64,000 bases of DNA from Woeseiaceae bacterium (GTDB lineage: Bacteria; Pseudomonadota; Gammaproteobacteria; Steroidobacterales; Woeseiaceae): positions 62,001 to 126,000 of the forward strand of contig JAJFKV010000004.1 of NCBI GenBank assembly GCA_021773055.1, in the 5' to 3' direction. Each line of letters opens with the position of its first letter. Positions within the stretch are counted from its first letter, which is position 1. Shown piece after piece: positions 18,262 through 27,260 of the stretch. Under the pieces are notes generated by a model. The model was not told where the DNA came from. It did no database searches and was given only the letters and a program-made list of their open reading frames with translations. A program made the position numbers and the translations under genes.

Positions 18262-18870
18262 CTAGAGGAGGGTGTCTCGCCAGATACGAGCCAGCTCCTT
18301 GGCCGAAGTCAGTCCTTCTACGCGGGTCCATTCACTATCGTTGGTATTGCGAAAAAGGGTCAATGCAAAGTGGTTGACCTTGTTACCGCGGTGCGCGTCG
18401 AACGCTTGCAGTGTGGAAAGCACATCGTCGGGCGCGCCGGTGAGGAAGGTCCAGTCGGCACCGTAATTCTCCGCATACTCCTTCATTATCTCGGCTGAAT
18501 CGTAATCAGGGTCGATCGAAATAGAAATGTAGTTGGGTTTGATTTCGTCGCCGGCGAGATTCCTCTGTAACTGCAGCATCGTTGCCGTCATGACCGGGCA
18601 TATAGTAGTGCAGGTCGTGAAAATGAAATTGATCGCAAGCGGCTGGTCATTCGCCAGCAATTCTCGAAGTCTGGCTGATTGGCCGGAATGATCGATCAGT
18701 TCAACGTCGGGTATCTCGTAACTCTGCTGGTTTACCTGAACTTTGGGCGCAGCCATCATTTTGCGATGTGCCGCATGCGGATCAGACGATTCGCCCATGG
18801 CTATACTATTAATAGCGAGCATCGCGAAAGCCGCAATCAGCGTTAGATACCCGGTGTTCTTATTGTGCAT
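18262..18870 (-). CDS. SCO1/SenC family copper chaperone
   Basis: This 202-residue protein of the SCO family is a thioredoxin-fold membrane-anchored protein that delivers copper or reduces disulfides, usually for cytochrome oxidase. The signal/anchor is at about 8-26. The copper motif CTTIC (C87, C91) and the conserved His (H167, in KVNHFALTLF) are all present, so it should be able to bind copper. I used the ATG at 18870, eight bases after GGAG; a GTG at 18876 also opens the frame. It is the first gene of the six-gene minus-strand unit, ahead of the cytochrome-PBP fusion, where it might metallate or reduce a partner. No cytochrome oxidase subunit is next to it. Confidence 0.88.
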   Translation of the reverse strand: MHNKNTGYLTLIAAFAMLAINSIAMGESSDPHAAHRKMMAAPKVQVNQQSYEIPDVELIDHSGQSARLRELLANDQPLAINFIFTTCTTICPVMTATMLQLQRNLAGDEIKPNYISISIDPDYDSAEIMKEYAENYGADWTFLTGAPDDVLSTLQAFDAHRGNKVNHFALTLFRNTNDSEWTRVEGLTSAKELARIWRDTLL

Positions 18871-18933
18871 TGCCACATCTCCGGCAGGTTTCCAGCAGGG
18901 CGACTATTATGGCGACAAACGTGTTTTTGGCAA

Positions 18934-18955
18934 ATGGGTCTGATACTGCACCCAT
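18934..18955. promoter_or_regulatory. Inverted repeat in the divergent SCO1/transglycosylase spacer
   Basis: ATGGGT and ACCCAT are separated by 10 bases in the 143-base spacer between two divergent transcripts. The spacing and location suit a dimeric repressor or activator site for one of them, but no regulator is identified. Six-base arms can also occur by chance. Confidence 0.3.
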
Positions 18956-19013
18956 AACGCTACATGGTTTCCCTACCTGTTTATGTAGTGCCCAACAGTG
19001 TTACAAATACTGA

Positions 19014-19607
19014 ATGTGTAAGCGCGCCTGCCTAATTTTGCTTTTATTCACTGCCAGTGCAGAGGCGGATATTTTCGCCTATGTGGATGCGGGCGGCGTT
19101 ACACATTTTAGCAACGTGCCCGTTGATCAGCGCTTCGAAATCGTGCTCGACGCCAGCAAGGATGACAAGTTGCCAGCGATACACCCGGCGATCTTAAGTC
19201 TCTCGATTCGCTACGATTCGATGATCCGCAGTGCGGCAGAGCACGCCAATGTTGATCCGGAGCTGTTACGGGCCGTCATTGTGGTCGAGTCTGGTTTTGA
19301 TGCTAAGGCGGTCTCGGTGGCTGGTGCGCAGGGACTGATGCAGTTGATGCCGGCGACAGCGAGGTCGTATGGCGTCAATGATGTTTTCGACCCGCAGCAA
19401 AATATCCAGGGTGGTGCACTCTACTTGCGCGACCTCATAAAACGCTACGACCAGGACTATGAACTGGTGCTCGCAGCGTATAACGCCGGTGAGTCAGCGG
19501 TCGCGAAGTACGGCGGCAAAATACCCCCGTATGCGGAGACGCGCCGCTACGTACCCAAGGTATTAGGCGTTTATAACCGTCTATTGCAAATGACCGACGC
19601 AGGCTGA
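19014..19607 (+). CDS. Lytic transglycosylase (SLT domain) with DUF4124-like N-terminus
   Basis: This 197-residue secreted protein has a short signal peptide (MCKRACLILLLFTASAEA). The DUF4124-like start (DIFAYVDAGGVTHFSNVP) is followed by an SLT-type lytic transglycosylase domain: the catalytic Glu is E92 in IVVESGFDAKAV, then GAQGLMQLMPATARSYGV and LVLAAYNAGESAVAKYGG, and the end fits the family (ETRRYVPKVLGVYNRL). It cleaves peptidoglycan with formation of 1,6-anhydromuramyl ends. It lies directly before the giant secreted oxidase and the secretion operon, so it may open the wall for large envelope machinery, as is often the case for T2SS or pilus loci; that link is only positional. Confidence 0.9.
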   Translation: MCKRACLILLLFTASAEADIFAYVDAGGVTHFSNVPVDQRFEIVLDASKDDKLPAIHPAILSLSIRYDSMIRSAAEHANVDPELLRAVIVVESGFDAKAVSVAGAQGLMQLMPATARSYGVNDVFDPQQNIQGGALYLRDLIKRYDQDYELVLAAYNAGESAVAKYGGKIPPYAETRRYVPKVLGVYNRLLQMTDAG

Positions 19608-19766
19608 CCTACAGGATTACCCTACCCCCATCTACCGGATTTGCTGCGTCCGCGTACAAAATCAACCCAATTTCAATTTTCCTCCTATCCCGTTAATTTC
19701 GCCTCAGGAACGTTTCGATGTCGCTGTGGTATTTGCCGCAGTCGCACGAAAAACAATCAAGAAAGC

Positions 19767-19793
19767 ATCGCGGCAGAAACCGCTGTACGCGAT
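19767..19793 (+). promoter_or_regulatory. Hairpin immediately upstream of the giant-protein ribosome binding site
   Basis: ATCGCG (19767-19772) pairs with CGCGAT (19788-19793), with an inner CAG/CTG pair, and the AAGGGG ribosome binding site begins at the next base (19794). The hairpin could control ribosome access or mRNA stability of the giant-protein transcript. Fold energy was not computed. Confidence 0.4.
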
Positions 19794-19807
19794 AAGGGGA
19801 TTTAAAG

Positions 19808-22800
19808 ATGGTAGAACAACGCAGTGATAGTGGTCGTACAATGATTCGCAAGCTCACGGGTTTGCTCGCATTGTGCGCAACTCTTCTGGCCATGCCAGCC
19901 AGCGTATTCGCAGTAGAAGTTACTGTCGTATCGCCGACTGCCACTGGTGCCCCGATAACAGTTGGCTACCGTTGGATCCTCGAGGAGGATGTTACGTATC
20001 CGCCGATTCCCGGTACGCCTTTGAGCGAAACTCAGGCAACCAACCTGCACAAGAGTTACTTTCCGGTTGCCCTGACAGGGCGTTCCGACACTGCGGTTAC
20101 GAACATCACTGTTCCTGATTCCACCAAGCGCTACTACCTCAGCGTTCTGCCGGACCAGCCGCTTGCCTCAGCCGACTGCCAAACGGGTATTGATTGTTAC
20201 ACCATGAGTGGCACACAGATCCTAGCGGGTCAGACGGCAGTGCAGGTTATAGTCACGCCACAGCCATTGCCGACCGCACAGGTTTTCATTCGTGCCTATG
20301 AAGACAACGCACCGATCAATAACGCCTGGGACACCGGCGAGGCAGGTTTAGAAGGCTTCACCGTTTTCATCTACGACTTCTCTGGCGGCCAGCTGTTGGT
20401 TGACAACTGGGGCAACGCACTCGGTACCCTGTATGAGGGCGTCAACGCTGACTCTACACCGAAAATCAAGCGTCTTGGCGACGGCACCATCCACACAATG
20501 ACCGCTGATGAGGCTGATGACCCTTTACGCAATCCTTATGGCCTCGCTGTTGGTGAGGCACTGATCAAGAATCTCGCGCCAGGCAAGTACGGTGTGCGCA
20601 TCGTTCCGCCAGCGGCGAGCCAATTTGCCTCAGGTGAGGTATGGCAGCAGACAACAACGATTGAAGGCACGCCCGGACAGGATGTCTGGGTTAAAGCAGG
20701 TGAACCACGCTATTTTGCAGAGTTCGGCCCTGCCGGTCACCATGCAGAATTTGGCTTCATTCGTCCGGATAATTTTGCAGCTTTGGGTGGCACAGGATCG
20801 ATTTCAGGTACGGTCAACAACCTCCGCATGGCGCGGCCGCCAGTCATTGACTGGTCAACTGGACATCCGTTGGCCGGTTGCTGGGTAGGGCTTAACGATC
20901 AGCTGGGTCTCAATGGCCTGGCTGCCAAGCCTTGTAATGACGACAGTTCTTTTCAGTTTGACGGCGTTCCAGCGGGTACCTATCAGCTCGTTATCTTCGA
21001 CAAGTACCTGGACTTGATTTTCAATATTCAGACCGTTTTCGTTGGCGTACCCCCTGCACAGGGCCAGCCAGTGGCCCCTATGGATGTGTTGGTACCCGAC
21101 ACGACGACAAACACCTTCCGCTGGTTTGGTATCCAGGACCACTACGTTTTCATGGACACCAACGAGAACGGTATACGCGATGTTGGTGAAGTTGGCATTC
21201 CGGAGCAGGCAGTTAACTTGCGCTATCGGGACGGTAGTATTTATCAGGCGTCAGCCACCGACACTATCGGCTTTGTTCCCTTTGAAGAAATCTTCCCTTT
21301 CTTCAGCTGGCTGGTCGCTGAGGTAGATTACCTCCGCTTCAAGCCGACCGGCGTCACGATCGCCGTTGACAATGGCGGTCTGGCCACTAACGACGCGGTT
21401 GGTGAGGGCAAGCTGAACCCACAAATACAGGATGGTACGTGGGTAGATGGCGAAGGCGGCGGTAGTAATTGCGCGACCCCCGCTACTCTGGATACTGATG
21501 GAAATAGCACAACCCCAGGCGTCGGTTGCCAGACTCGCACAGAACTTGGCGCAGCGCTGACCGAGGGTTATAACGCCTTTATCGGATCCGTGGCTCGATT
21601 CGAGTGGGGCAAAGTGCCATACAAAGCCGGCGAGAATGGCGGCATTGGCGGCATCGTATTTTACGCGACGACCCGCGCCGAAGACGATCCTCGCTTCGCA
21701 GCCGCTGAGCCCTGGGAGCCAGGTGTTCCGCGCGTGCAGATGAATCTTTATCGAAGTAACTCGGAAGGTACGATCTTCCACAGCGATGGCTCTCTAAGTA
21801 GCGACACGTCTCTACCAGTGTTTGCCGATGTGGATAACTATCCGTTCGGCTGGCAGGATGGCTCTGCGGGCAAAGGCGACGAAGACACCGATCACAATGG
21901 CAACGGTGACTTCGACATGGGTGACGCAATCGAAGTCGGCCATACAGACAGTTTTGACGACAGTGCACCGACGGATTGTCCTGCAGATTCCGATAGTTGG
22001 GATCCAAACAACATCAGCCCGTTCCACTTGCCGACGGACGGCGGACCTGCGACGCAATTCAACGGTCGCTGTCACGACGGCCTGCGCAACTTCAACCAGA
22101 TTCGACCCACCGTATTTGATGGTGGCTTTGGTCTGGGCGCGCCGTTTAGTGATTTGGCGCTGACGTCTGGATTCTATGTTGTTGAGGCCAAGACGCCTCC
22201 TGGCTACATCCTGACCAAAGAGCAAGATAAGAACGTTGATTTCGGTGATGCTTTTGAGGTCAATCCACTGGCGTTGCCACCGATTTGCGTAGGTGATGAC
22301 AACGTAATCGCAGGTGATGCGCAGCTTACCTTGTTCCCGGGCGTTGATGCTCCTTTCCAGGGCACGACTCGTCCTAAGTGTGATCGAAAACTGATTCAAG
22401 TCACCGACGGCAAGAATGCAGCGGCTGACTTCTTCGTACACACCGAGGTACCGGTTGGCGGTCACCTGCAAGGTTTTGTTCTTAACGACCTGGCGAATGA
22501 GTTTGACCCGAATGCACCAAACTTCGGCGAGAAATACGCGCCGTCGTTCATTCCTGTATCCGTGCGTGATTACGCCGGTAACGAGGTGTATCACACCACT
22601 ACGGATGAGTGGGGCACCTACAGTGCGATCCTGCCTTCCAGCTACCGTATCAATTCACCGATGGCCTCTGGCGTGTCGGCGAACATGCTGCAGATCTGCC
22701 TGAACTCGCCGTTCAAGGACGACCCTGCTAATCCTGGACAGGTAATCCCGGATCCATTCTTTAACAAGCAGTACACACAGTTCTGCTACACATTCAACTT

Positions 22801-25800
22801 TCAAGCTGGCCTGACGACTTATCTGGATACCCCGGTACTGCCGATCTCGGCTTACGCGGGACCCATGAACTGGCAGGTTGATTGCGAATACCCTGACATG
22901 ACACCTGCAATTTTGTGGGCCAGTGTTGGCGGCAATGGCCCCTACGTAGATTCAGGTGCTGGCGCCTCCAGGATGATAACAATTCAGTCCATGGGCGCGG
23001 TCGACGTGCCGGATCCGAATGCTGTCAGGATAGATGGCAGCAACAGAACATTGATCGCGCGTGATTTTGGCTTCGGTGATGACGCCGGTTCGGTAAGCAT
23101 CAACGGTGTCGAACTGACTGTTCCCGCTGGAGGCTGGACGAACGGCTCTATTCAAGCCGAAATTCCTGCTGGCGTATCGACGGGTCAGTTGGTCGTAACG
23201 CGTGCCGACAGTGGCCGCTCTACAGTCGACGCGGTCACAGTCATCATTAATGACGGCAGTATTCCGATGGTGACGAATGTCGGTCCCGGTGAGTCAATTC
23301 AGGACGCGATCGATAGCACGCCTGCGGGCGGTGTTGTCATGGTCGCCCCGGGCACCTACCTGGAGTCACTGATCATCACCAAGCCAATCCAGCTACAGGG
23401 CTGGGGCGCGGCATCGACCGTTCTCAACGCTGCGAACACGCCTTCGGACAAGATGGCGAAGTGGCGTCAGAAAGTTAATTACCTGGCCAACTGCACCAAC
23501 GAACTGGGCTTGATGCCGACGCAAGAAAACAACCGGGTAGGTACAACAGGCGAGTGTGGATTCCTACCGGGTACGAACCTCTTCATCAATGAAGAGGGCT
23601 CTGGCATTTTGGTTGCACCGCGAAACGGTGCATTTAATGGCAGCAAGCCAGCTCGTATTGATGGTTTCACCATTACGGGTGCCGACCAATCCGGCGGTAT
23701 CGTGGTCAATGCTTTCGCTCAATTCCTCGAAATCAGTAACAACCTGATCGCCAATAACCAGTCTACGGTTGGTGCTGGTGGTATCCGCATCGGTGCGGTA
23801 TCGCTGCTCGATGCTGACGACAACTGGAGTGACGCGGATAACGATTACCTCAATATCCACAATAACCATGTCAACCAGAACGGCTCACTGTTTGAGCCAG
23901 GTGCTGGCATCGGTATCTACAACGGTAGTGAAAACTACCGCGTAACCAACAACTACGTTTGTGGCAACTTCGCCCAGGCCAACGGTGGCGGTATCGCTCA
24001 CTACGGCTTCAGCAACAATGGTTTGATCGCCGATAACCAGGTTGTGATGAACCAGAGTTTCGATCAAACCGTAGCGACCGGCGGTAGTGGCGGCGGCATC
24101 CTGATTGGCGGCCATGAGCCACTGGTCGGTGGTCCGATCAATATCTCGGCCGGCTCCGGTAACGTCAAGATCCTGCGTAACCAGATTCAGGCAAACAATG
24201 CTGGTTCCGGTGACGGTGGCGGTATCGCGTTGAGTGCTGTTAACGGCATTGATGCTAACGCCGGAAATGAAGATCTCTGGCACCGCGTAGACATTATCAA
24301 CAATGTCATCGTTAATAACGTTGCCGGTATGACTGCTGGTGGTATCTCACTGAAAGACGCACTTAAAGTGTCGATCGTGGGCAACACCGTCATGAACAAT
24401 GACAGCACAGGTACTGCAGCGCTGGCATTCAGTGGCTGCATTGATGCCGTGTTCCCAAGCCTTTCTTGCCCACAACCTGCTGGAATCGTGTCTTACGCAA
24501 ACAGTGGCCCGCTTTCGAATGTAGTTGCAGGAAATGTCGCAGAGTTGTTCTCAAACCCGACCATGATTAACAACATCGTGCTTGGTAACCGATCTCAGCA
24601 CTGGAGTGCTGCGCCAGACGGTAGTCTCGGTGCGTTGATTATCGATCCGGGTTACAGCGATTTCGCAGTCTTTGGTACCGCCGGTCAGCTCAGTACCACC
24701 CATAGTGTTGTAGACGCAGAGGCAAATATTCTGCTGGATCTGACAAACGTAATTGGTAGCGGCAATATTGCTGATCAGGCGAGCCTTACCATCAATTCCT
24801 ACCGCAATAGTGCTCCTGGCAATGGATCAGTAACGCCGGACGGTACGTTCTATCCGGGCGGTGAAACTCCGATCCCGGCAGCTGCTGCTGCGGATGAAGG
24901 CGGAAACTTCATTGACGTCCACTTCGGACCGCTCTCGCCGGTTGGTGATTATCATCTCCAGACGGGTGGCACTGCTGCGAATATCGCCATCGACTTTGGT
25001 GCGACTACTTCGGCTTCATACCCGAACAGCGCTCTCGATATAGATCGGGAGGCACGTCCGCAAGGTGCGGATGCCGTGTCGGCAGCATTTGATATCGGCG
25101 CTGACGAGGTACCCGGAGTGGTTGGCGAAGGAGCCAATCAGCCACCGCAAATTCTCACGCCGGCCAATGGAAACAACGCCAACAACATTACCGCTTACAA
25201 AGATGTTGCATTTTACCTCCAGGTTGATGCGATGGACCCGAATGGTGACACCCTGACTTACTCGCTGTGTCGTGTTGTGAGTGGCGACTGTCTGGACACT
25301 AACCTGCCAACGGGTATGGCTATCAACTCGGCAAGCGGAGTTATTACCTGGCCCTTACCTGAGGCAAATGGAAACTTCATCAATAATTTGCGGGTATCGG
25401 TAAGCGATGGTTTGCTTACAGCCACAAACGGCTTCCGTATCAGAGTTCGCAACGCTGATGCACCTGAGGTGCGAAATGACATCTATAACGTTACCAGCGG
25501 TGGGCAATTCACTGTCGGGCCAAGAGGTGTGTTGCAGAACGATCGGCGTCGGAATGAAAACGTCTTCGGGACGGTTACAGCTCAAAAAGTGAGCGGTCTG
25601 ACTAATGGTGCTGGTTTCGTTTCATTGGCGGCTGATGGTGGTTTCATTTATACACCGACGCCAGACTTTATCGGCGAAGCATCGTTTACCTATGAGGCTA
25701 GCAATAATGCCGGCGTCGATGGTCCGGCTTCCGTAACGCTGAATCGCTACATCGGGATTACCGATGCGCGCTATGTACCGGCGACGGGCTACCACCTGAC

Positions 25801-27247
25801 TGGCTACGGCATACCGGGTCATACGTTACGACTCTTCAAGCGCACACCCGGAGAACGTCGTCGCGTAAGGCTGGGTAGAGTAATAGTGAATCTCGATGGA
25901 ACCTGGACTAGGAACGCAGATGCTCCGGCTCCTGATCCCGGCGATGTGATAGACATTCGGGATGTTGAGGCGCGACGCTGGATTCTTGATACACCTTTGT
26001 TCAGCATTACGGGCTCAAGTGCGCCGCTGTCCACCTCATTCGTGCAGTGTGCACTCGACACCAACATGAACGGCCAGATGGATGCCGGAGAGGGCTTCCT
26101 CGACGCTAACAATAGTTGGGTAGATCGAGACAGCCTTGACCCCGACAGGCAGAACAAGGTCTGCAAGCACCTCGGTGCAGGCGACGGCTTCGCCAGGATG
26201 GCGGATGACAAAGAGCTCTACGGCTTCTCATTTAGTGAGTTGACAGGAACTCCGGCAAATCTTGCGATCGACAAGGGCATTCTTAACGCCCAGTTCCCAG
26301 GACCGACGCTGGTATTCGAAGAGGGTGACGAGGTTAACCTCACGCTGACTAACGTTGGCATGCTGGTACGCCCGGATCTCTTCGATCCGCATACCGTGCA
26401 TTTCCATGGCTTCCCGAATGCTTCATCAGTATTCGATGGTGTGCCGGAGAGCAGTATCTCGATCAACGGTGGCTTTAGCCTGACGTACTACTACAACGTC
26501 GTTGAGCCTGGCACCTACATGTACCACTGTCATGTTGAGGCAACTGAGCATATGCAGATGGGCATGTTAGGTAATCTGTACGTGAATCCTGCGCAGGATG
26601 GTTTGCCCATACTTGCAGCGAACGGCCAAACGTTCGATAAGTTTGCGTACAACGACGGCGATGCCTCTACTGGTTACGACGTGGTTGTTCCGATTCAGAT
26701 CGGAGCGTTCGACTCGGCTTTCCATGACGCGTCACTGCTTGTGCAGCCGCTGCCATTCGCCGAGATGCACGATGACTATCCATTGTTGAACGGTCGTGGC
26801 TACCCGGATACCGGAATGCTTAATGACATACCGGTCTTGCCGGAAGCGGACGGTGGTAACAAGGCAGGCGCAGGTGTCACCAGCAGTACCGACTCCTCGC
26901 AGAAAGTCACCTCTGTGATTTCCGCGACCGTTGGCCAACGCATCCTCCTACGCATCAGTAACCTGAATGTGACCCAGTTCAACACGCTGGCGACATCGGG
27001 CCTGAACATGCAGGTAGTCGGTAAGGGCGCGCATATCCTGCGCGGACCGGACGGCGGTGCCGCGAACGACCTTTACTACGAGACCAACTCAGTAACACTG
27101 GGCGGTGGTGAAGCGGTAGACGTACTGATCGACACAACGGACGTGATGCCAGGAACGTACTTCCTGTATTCGACGAATCTTAATGAACTTAGTAATGGCA
27201 CCGAGGACTTCGGCGGAATGATGACTGAAATAGTCATCAATCCCTGA
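19808..27247 (+). CDS. Giant secreted multidomain protein with C-terminal multicopper oxidase unit
   Basis: This 2479-residue secreted protein has an ATG at 19808 preceded by AAGGGG at 8-9 bases. A signal peptide spans about residues 12-35. Extracellular modules follow: SdrD-B/Cna-B-like segments (VFIRAYEDNAPINNAWDTGE near 155, FMDTNENGIRDVGEVGIPEQ near 450, others near 610 and 885), an IPT-like stretch near 1100, a right-handed beta-helix of Asn/Gly-rich repeats (about 1157-1760), and Ig- and cadherin-like domains (about 1777-2010). The C-terminus (2138-2479) is two cupredoxin-like domains. The first holds HTVHFHG (H2195, H2198, H2200) and YHCHVEATEHMQMGM (H2240, C2241, H2242, H2248, M2253), a full type 1 copper site plus half of a trinuclear set. 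The second has no HxH pair. Two more oxidase-like genes follow, so a joint extracellular complex is likely. Confidence 0.85.
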   Translation: MVEQRSDSGRTMIRKLTGLLALCATLLAMPASVFAVEVTVVSPTATGAPITVGYRWILEEDVTYPPIPGTPLSETQATNLHKSYFPVALTGRSDTAVTNITVPDSTKRYYLSVLPDQPLASADCQTGIDCYTMSGTQILAGQTAVQVIVTPQPLPTAQVFIRAYEDNAPINNAWDTGEAGLEGFTVFIYDFSGGQLLVDNWGNALGTLYEGVNADSTPKIKRLGDGTIHTMTADEADDPLRNPYGLAVGEALIKNLAPGKYGVRIVPPAASQFASGEVWQQTTTIEGTPGQDVWVKAGEPRYFAEFGPAGHHAEFGFIRPDNFAALGGTGSISGTVNNLRMARPPVIDWSTGHPLAGCWVGLNDQLGLNGLAAKPCNDDSSFQFDGVPAGTYQLVIFDKYLDLIFNIQTVFVGVPPAQGQPVAPMDVLVPDTTTNTFRWFGIQDHYVFMDTNENGIRDVGEVGIPEQAVNLRYRDGSIYQASATDTIGFVPFEEIFPFFSWLVAEVDYLRFKPTGVTIAVDNGGLATNDAVGEGKLNPQIQDGTWVDGEGGGSNCATPATLDTDGNSTTPGVGCQTRTELGAALTEGYNAFIGSVARFEWGKVPYKAGENGGIGGIVFYATTRAEDDPRFAAAEPWEPGVPRVQMNLYRSNSEGTIFHSDGSLSSDTSLPVFADVDNYPFGWQDGSAGKGDEDTDHNGNGDFDMGDAIEVGHTDSFDDSAPTDCPADSDSWDPNNISPFHLPTDGGPATQFNGRCHDGLRNFNQIRPTVFDGGFGLGAPFSDLALTSGFYVVEAKTPPGYILTKEQDKNVDFGDAFEVNPLALPPICVGDDNVIAGDAQLTLFPGVDAPFQGTTRPKCDRKLIQVTDGKNAAADFFVHTEVPVGGHLQGFVLNDLANEFDPNAPNFGEKYAPSFIPVSVRDYAGNEVYHTTTDEWGTYSAILPSSYRINSPMASGVSANMLQICLNSPFKDDPANPGQVIPDPFFNKQYTQFCYTFNFQAGLTTYLDTPVLPISAYAGPMNWQVDCEYPDMTPAILWASVGGNGPYVDSGAGASRMITIQSMGAVDVPDPNAVRIDGSNRTLIARDFGFGDDAGSVSINGVELTVPAGGWTNGSIQAEIPAGVSTGQLVVTRADSGRSTVDAVTVIINDGSIPMVTNVGPGESIQDAIDSTPAGGVVMVAPGTYLESLIITKPIQLQGWGAASTVLNAANTPSDKMAKWRQKVNYLANCTNELGLMPTQENNRVGTTGECGFLPGTNLFINEEGSGILVAPRNGAFNGSKPARIDGFTITGADQSGGIVVNAFAQFLEISNNLIANNQSTVGAGGIRIGAVSLLDADDNWSDADNDYLNIHNNHVNQNGSLFEPGAGIGIYNGSENYRVTNNYVCGNFAQANGGGIAHYGFSNNGLIADNQVVMNQSFDQTVATGGSGGGILIGGHEPLVGGPINISAGSGNVKILRNQIQANNAGSGDGGGIALSAVNGIDANAGNEDLWHRVDIINNVIVNNVAGMTAGGISLKDALKVSIVGNTVMNNDSTGTAALAFSGCIDAVFPSLSCPQPAGIVSYANSGPLSNVVAGNVAELFSNPTMINNIVLGNRSQHWSAAPDGSLGALIIDPGYSDFAVFGTAGQLSTTHSVVDAEANILLDLTNVIGSGNIADQASLTINSYRNSAPGNGSVTPDGTFYPGGETPIPAAAAADEGGNFIDVHFGPLSPVGDYHLQTGGTAANIAIDFGATTSASYPNSALDIDREARPQGADAVSAAFDIGADEVPGVVGEGANQPPQILTPANGNNANNITAYKDVAFYLQVDAMDPNGDTLTYSLCRVVSGDCLDTNLPTGMAINSASGVITWPLPEANGNFINNLRVSVSDGLLTATNGFRIRVRNADAPEVRNDIYNVTSGGQFTVGPRGVLQNDRRRNENVFGTVTAQKVSGLTNGAGFVSLAADGGFIYTPTPDFIGEASFTYEASNNAGVDGPASVTLNRYIGITDARYVPATGYHLTGYGIPGHTLRLFKRTPGERRRVRLGRVIVNLDGTWTRNADAPAPDPGDVIDIRDVEARRWILDTPLFSITGSSAPLSTSFVQCALDTNMNGQMDAGEGFLDANNSWVDRDSLDPDRQNKVCKHLGAGDGFARMADDKELYGFSFSELTGTPANLAIDKGILNAQFPGPTLVFEEGDEVNLTLTNVGMLVRPDLFDPHTVHFHGFPNASSVFDGVPESSISINGGFSLTYYYNVVEPGTYMYHCHVEATEHMQMGMLGNLYVNPAQDGLPILAANGQTFDKFAYNDGDASTGYDVVVPIQIGAFDSAFHDASLLVQPLPFAEMHDDYPLLNGRGYPDTGMLNDIPVLPEADGGNKAGAGVTSSTDSSQKVTSVISATVGQRILLRISNLNVTQFNTLATSGLNMQVVGKGAHILRGPDGGAANDLYYETNSVTLGGGEAVDVLIDTTDVMPGTYFLYSTNLNELSNGTEDFGGMMTEIVINP

Positions 27248-27260
27248 TACCCAGGAGACA

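Noticed and set aside
21251..22594. Minus-strand frames of 176 and 260 codons inside the giant gene.
   Set aside because: They are shadows of a continuous 2479-residue frame with a signal peptide and domains; no ribosome sites or domains of their own.
23280..24900. Repeated Asn/Gly-rich codons resembling a DNA repeat array or CRISPR.
   Set aside because: The repetition is at protein level (beta-helix rungs) with irregular spacing; there are no identical repeats with unique spacers.
20262..26110. EF-hand-like Asp/Asn loops of the giant protein as true dockerin repeats.
   Set aside because: No paired dockerin motifs with the standard spacing are seen; the loops fit SdrD-B-type repeats better, so a cohesin-dockerin link is not claimed.
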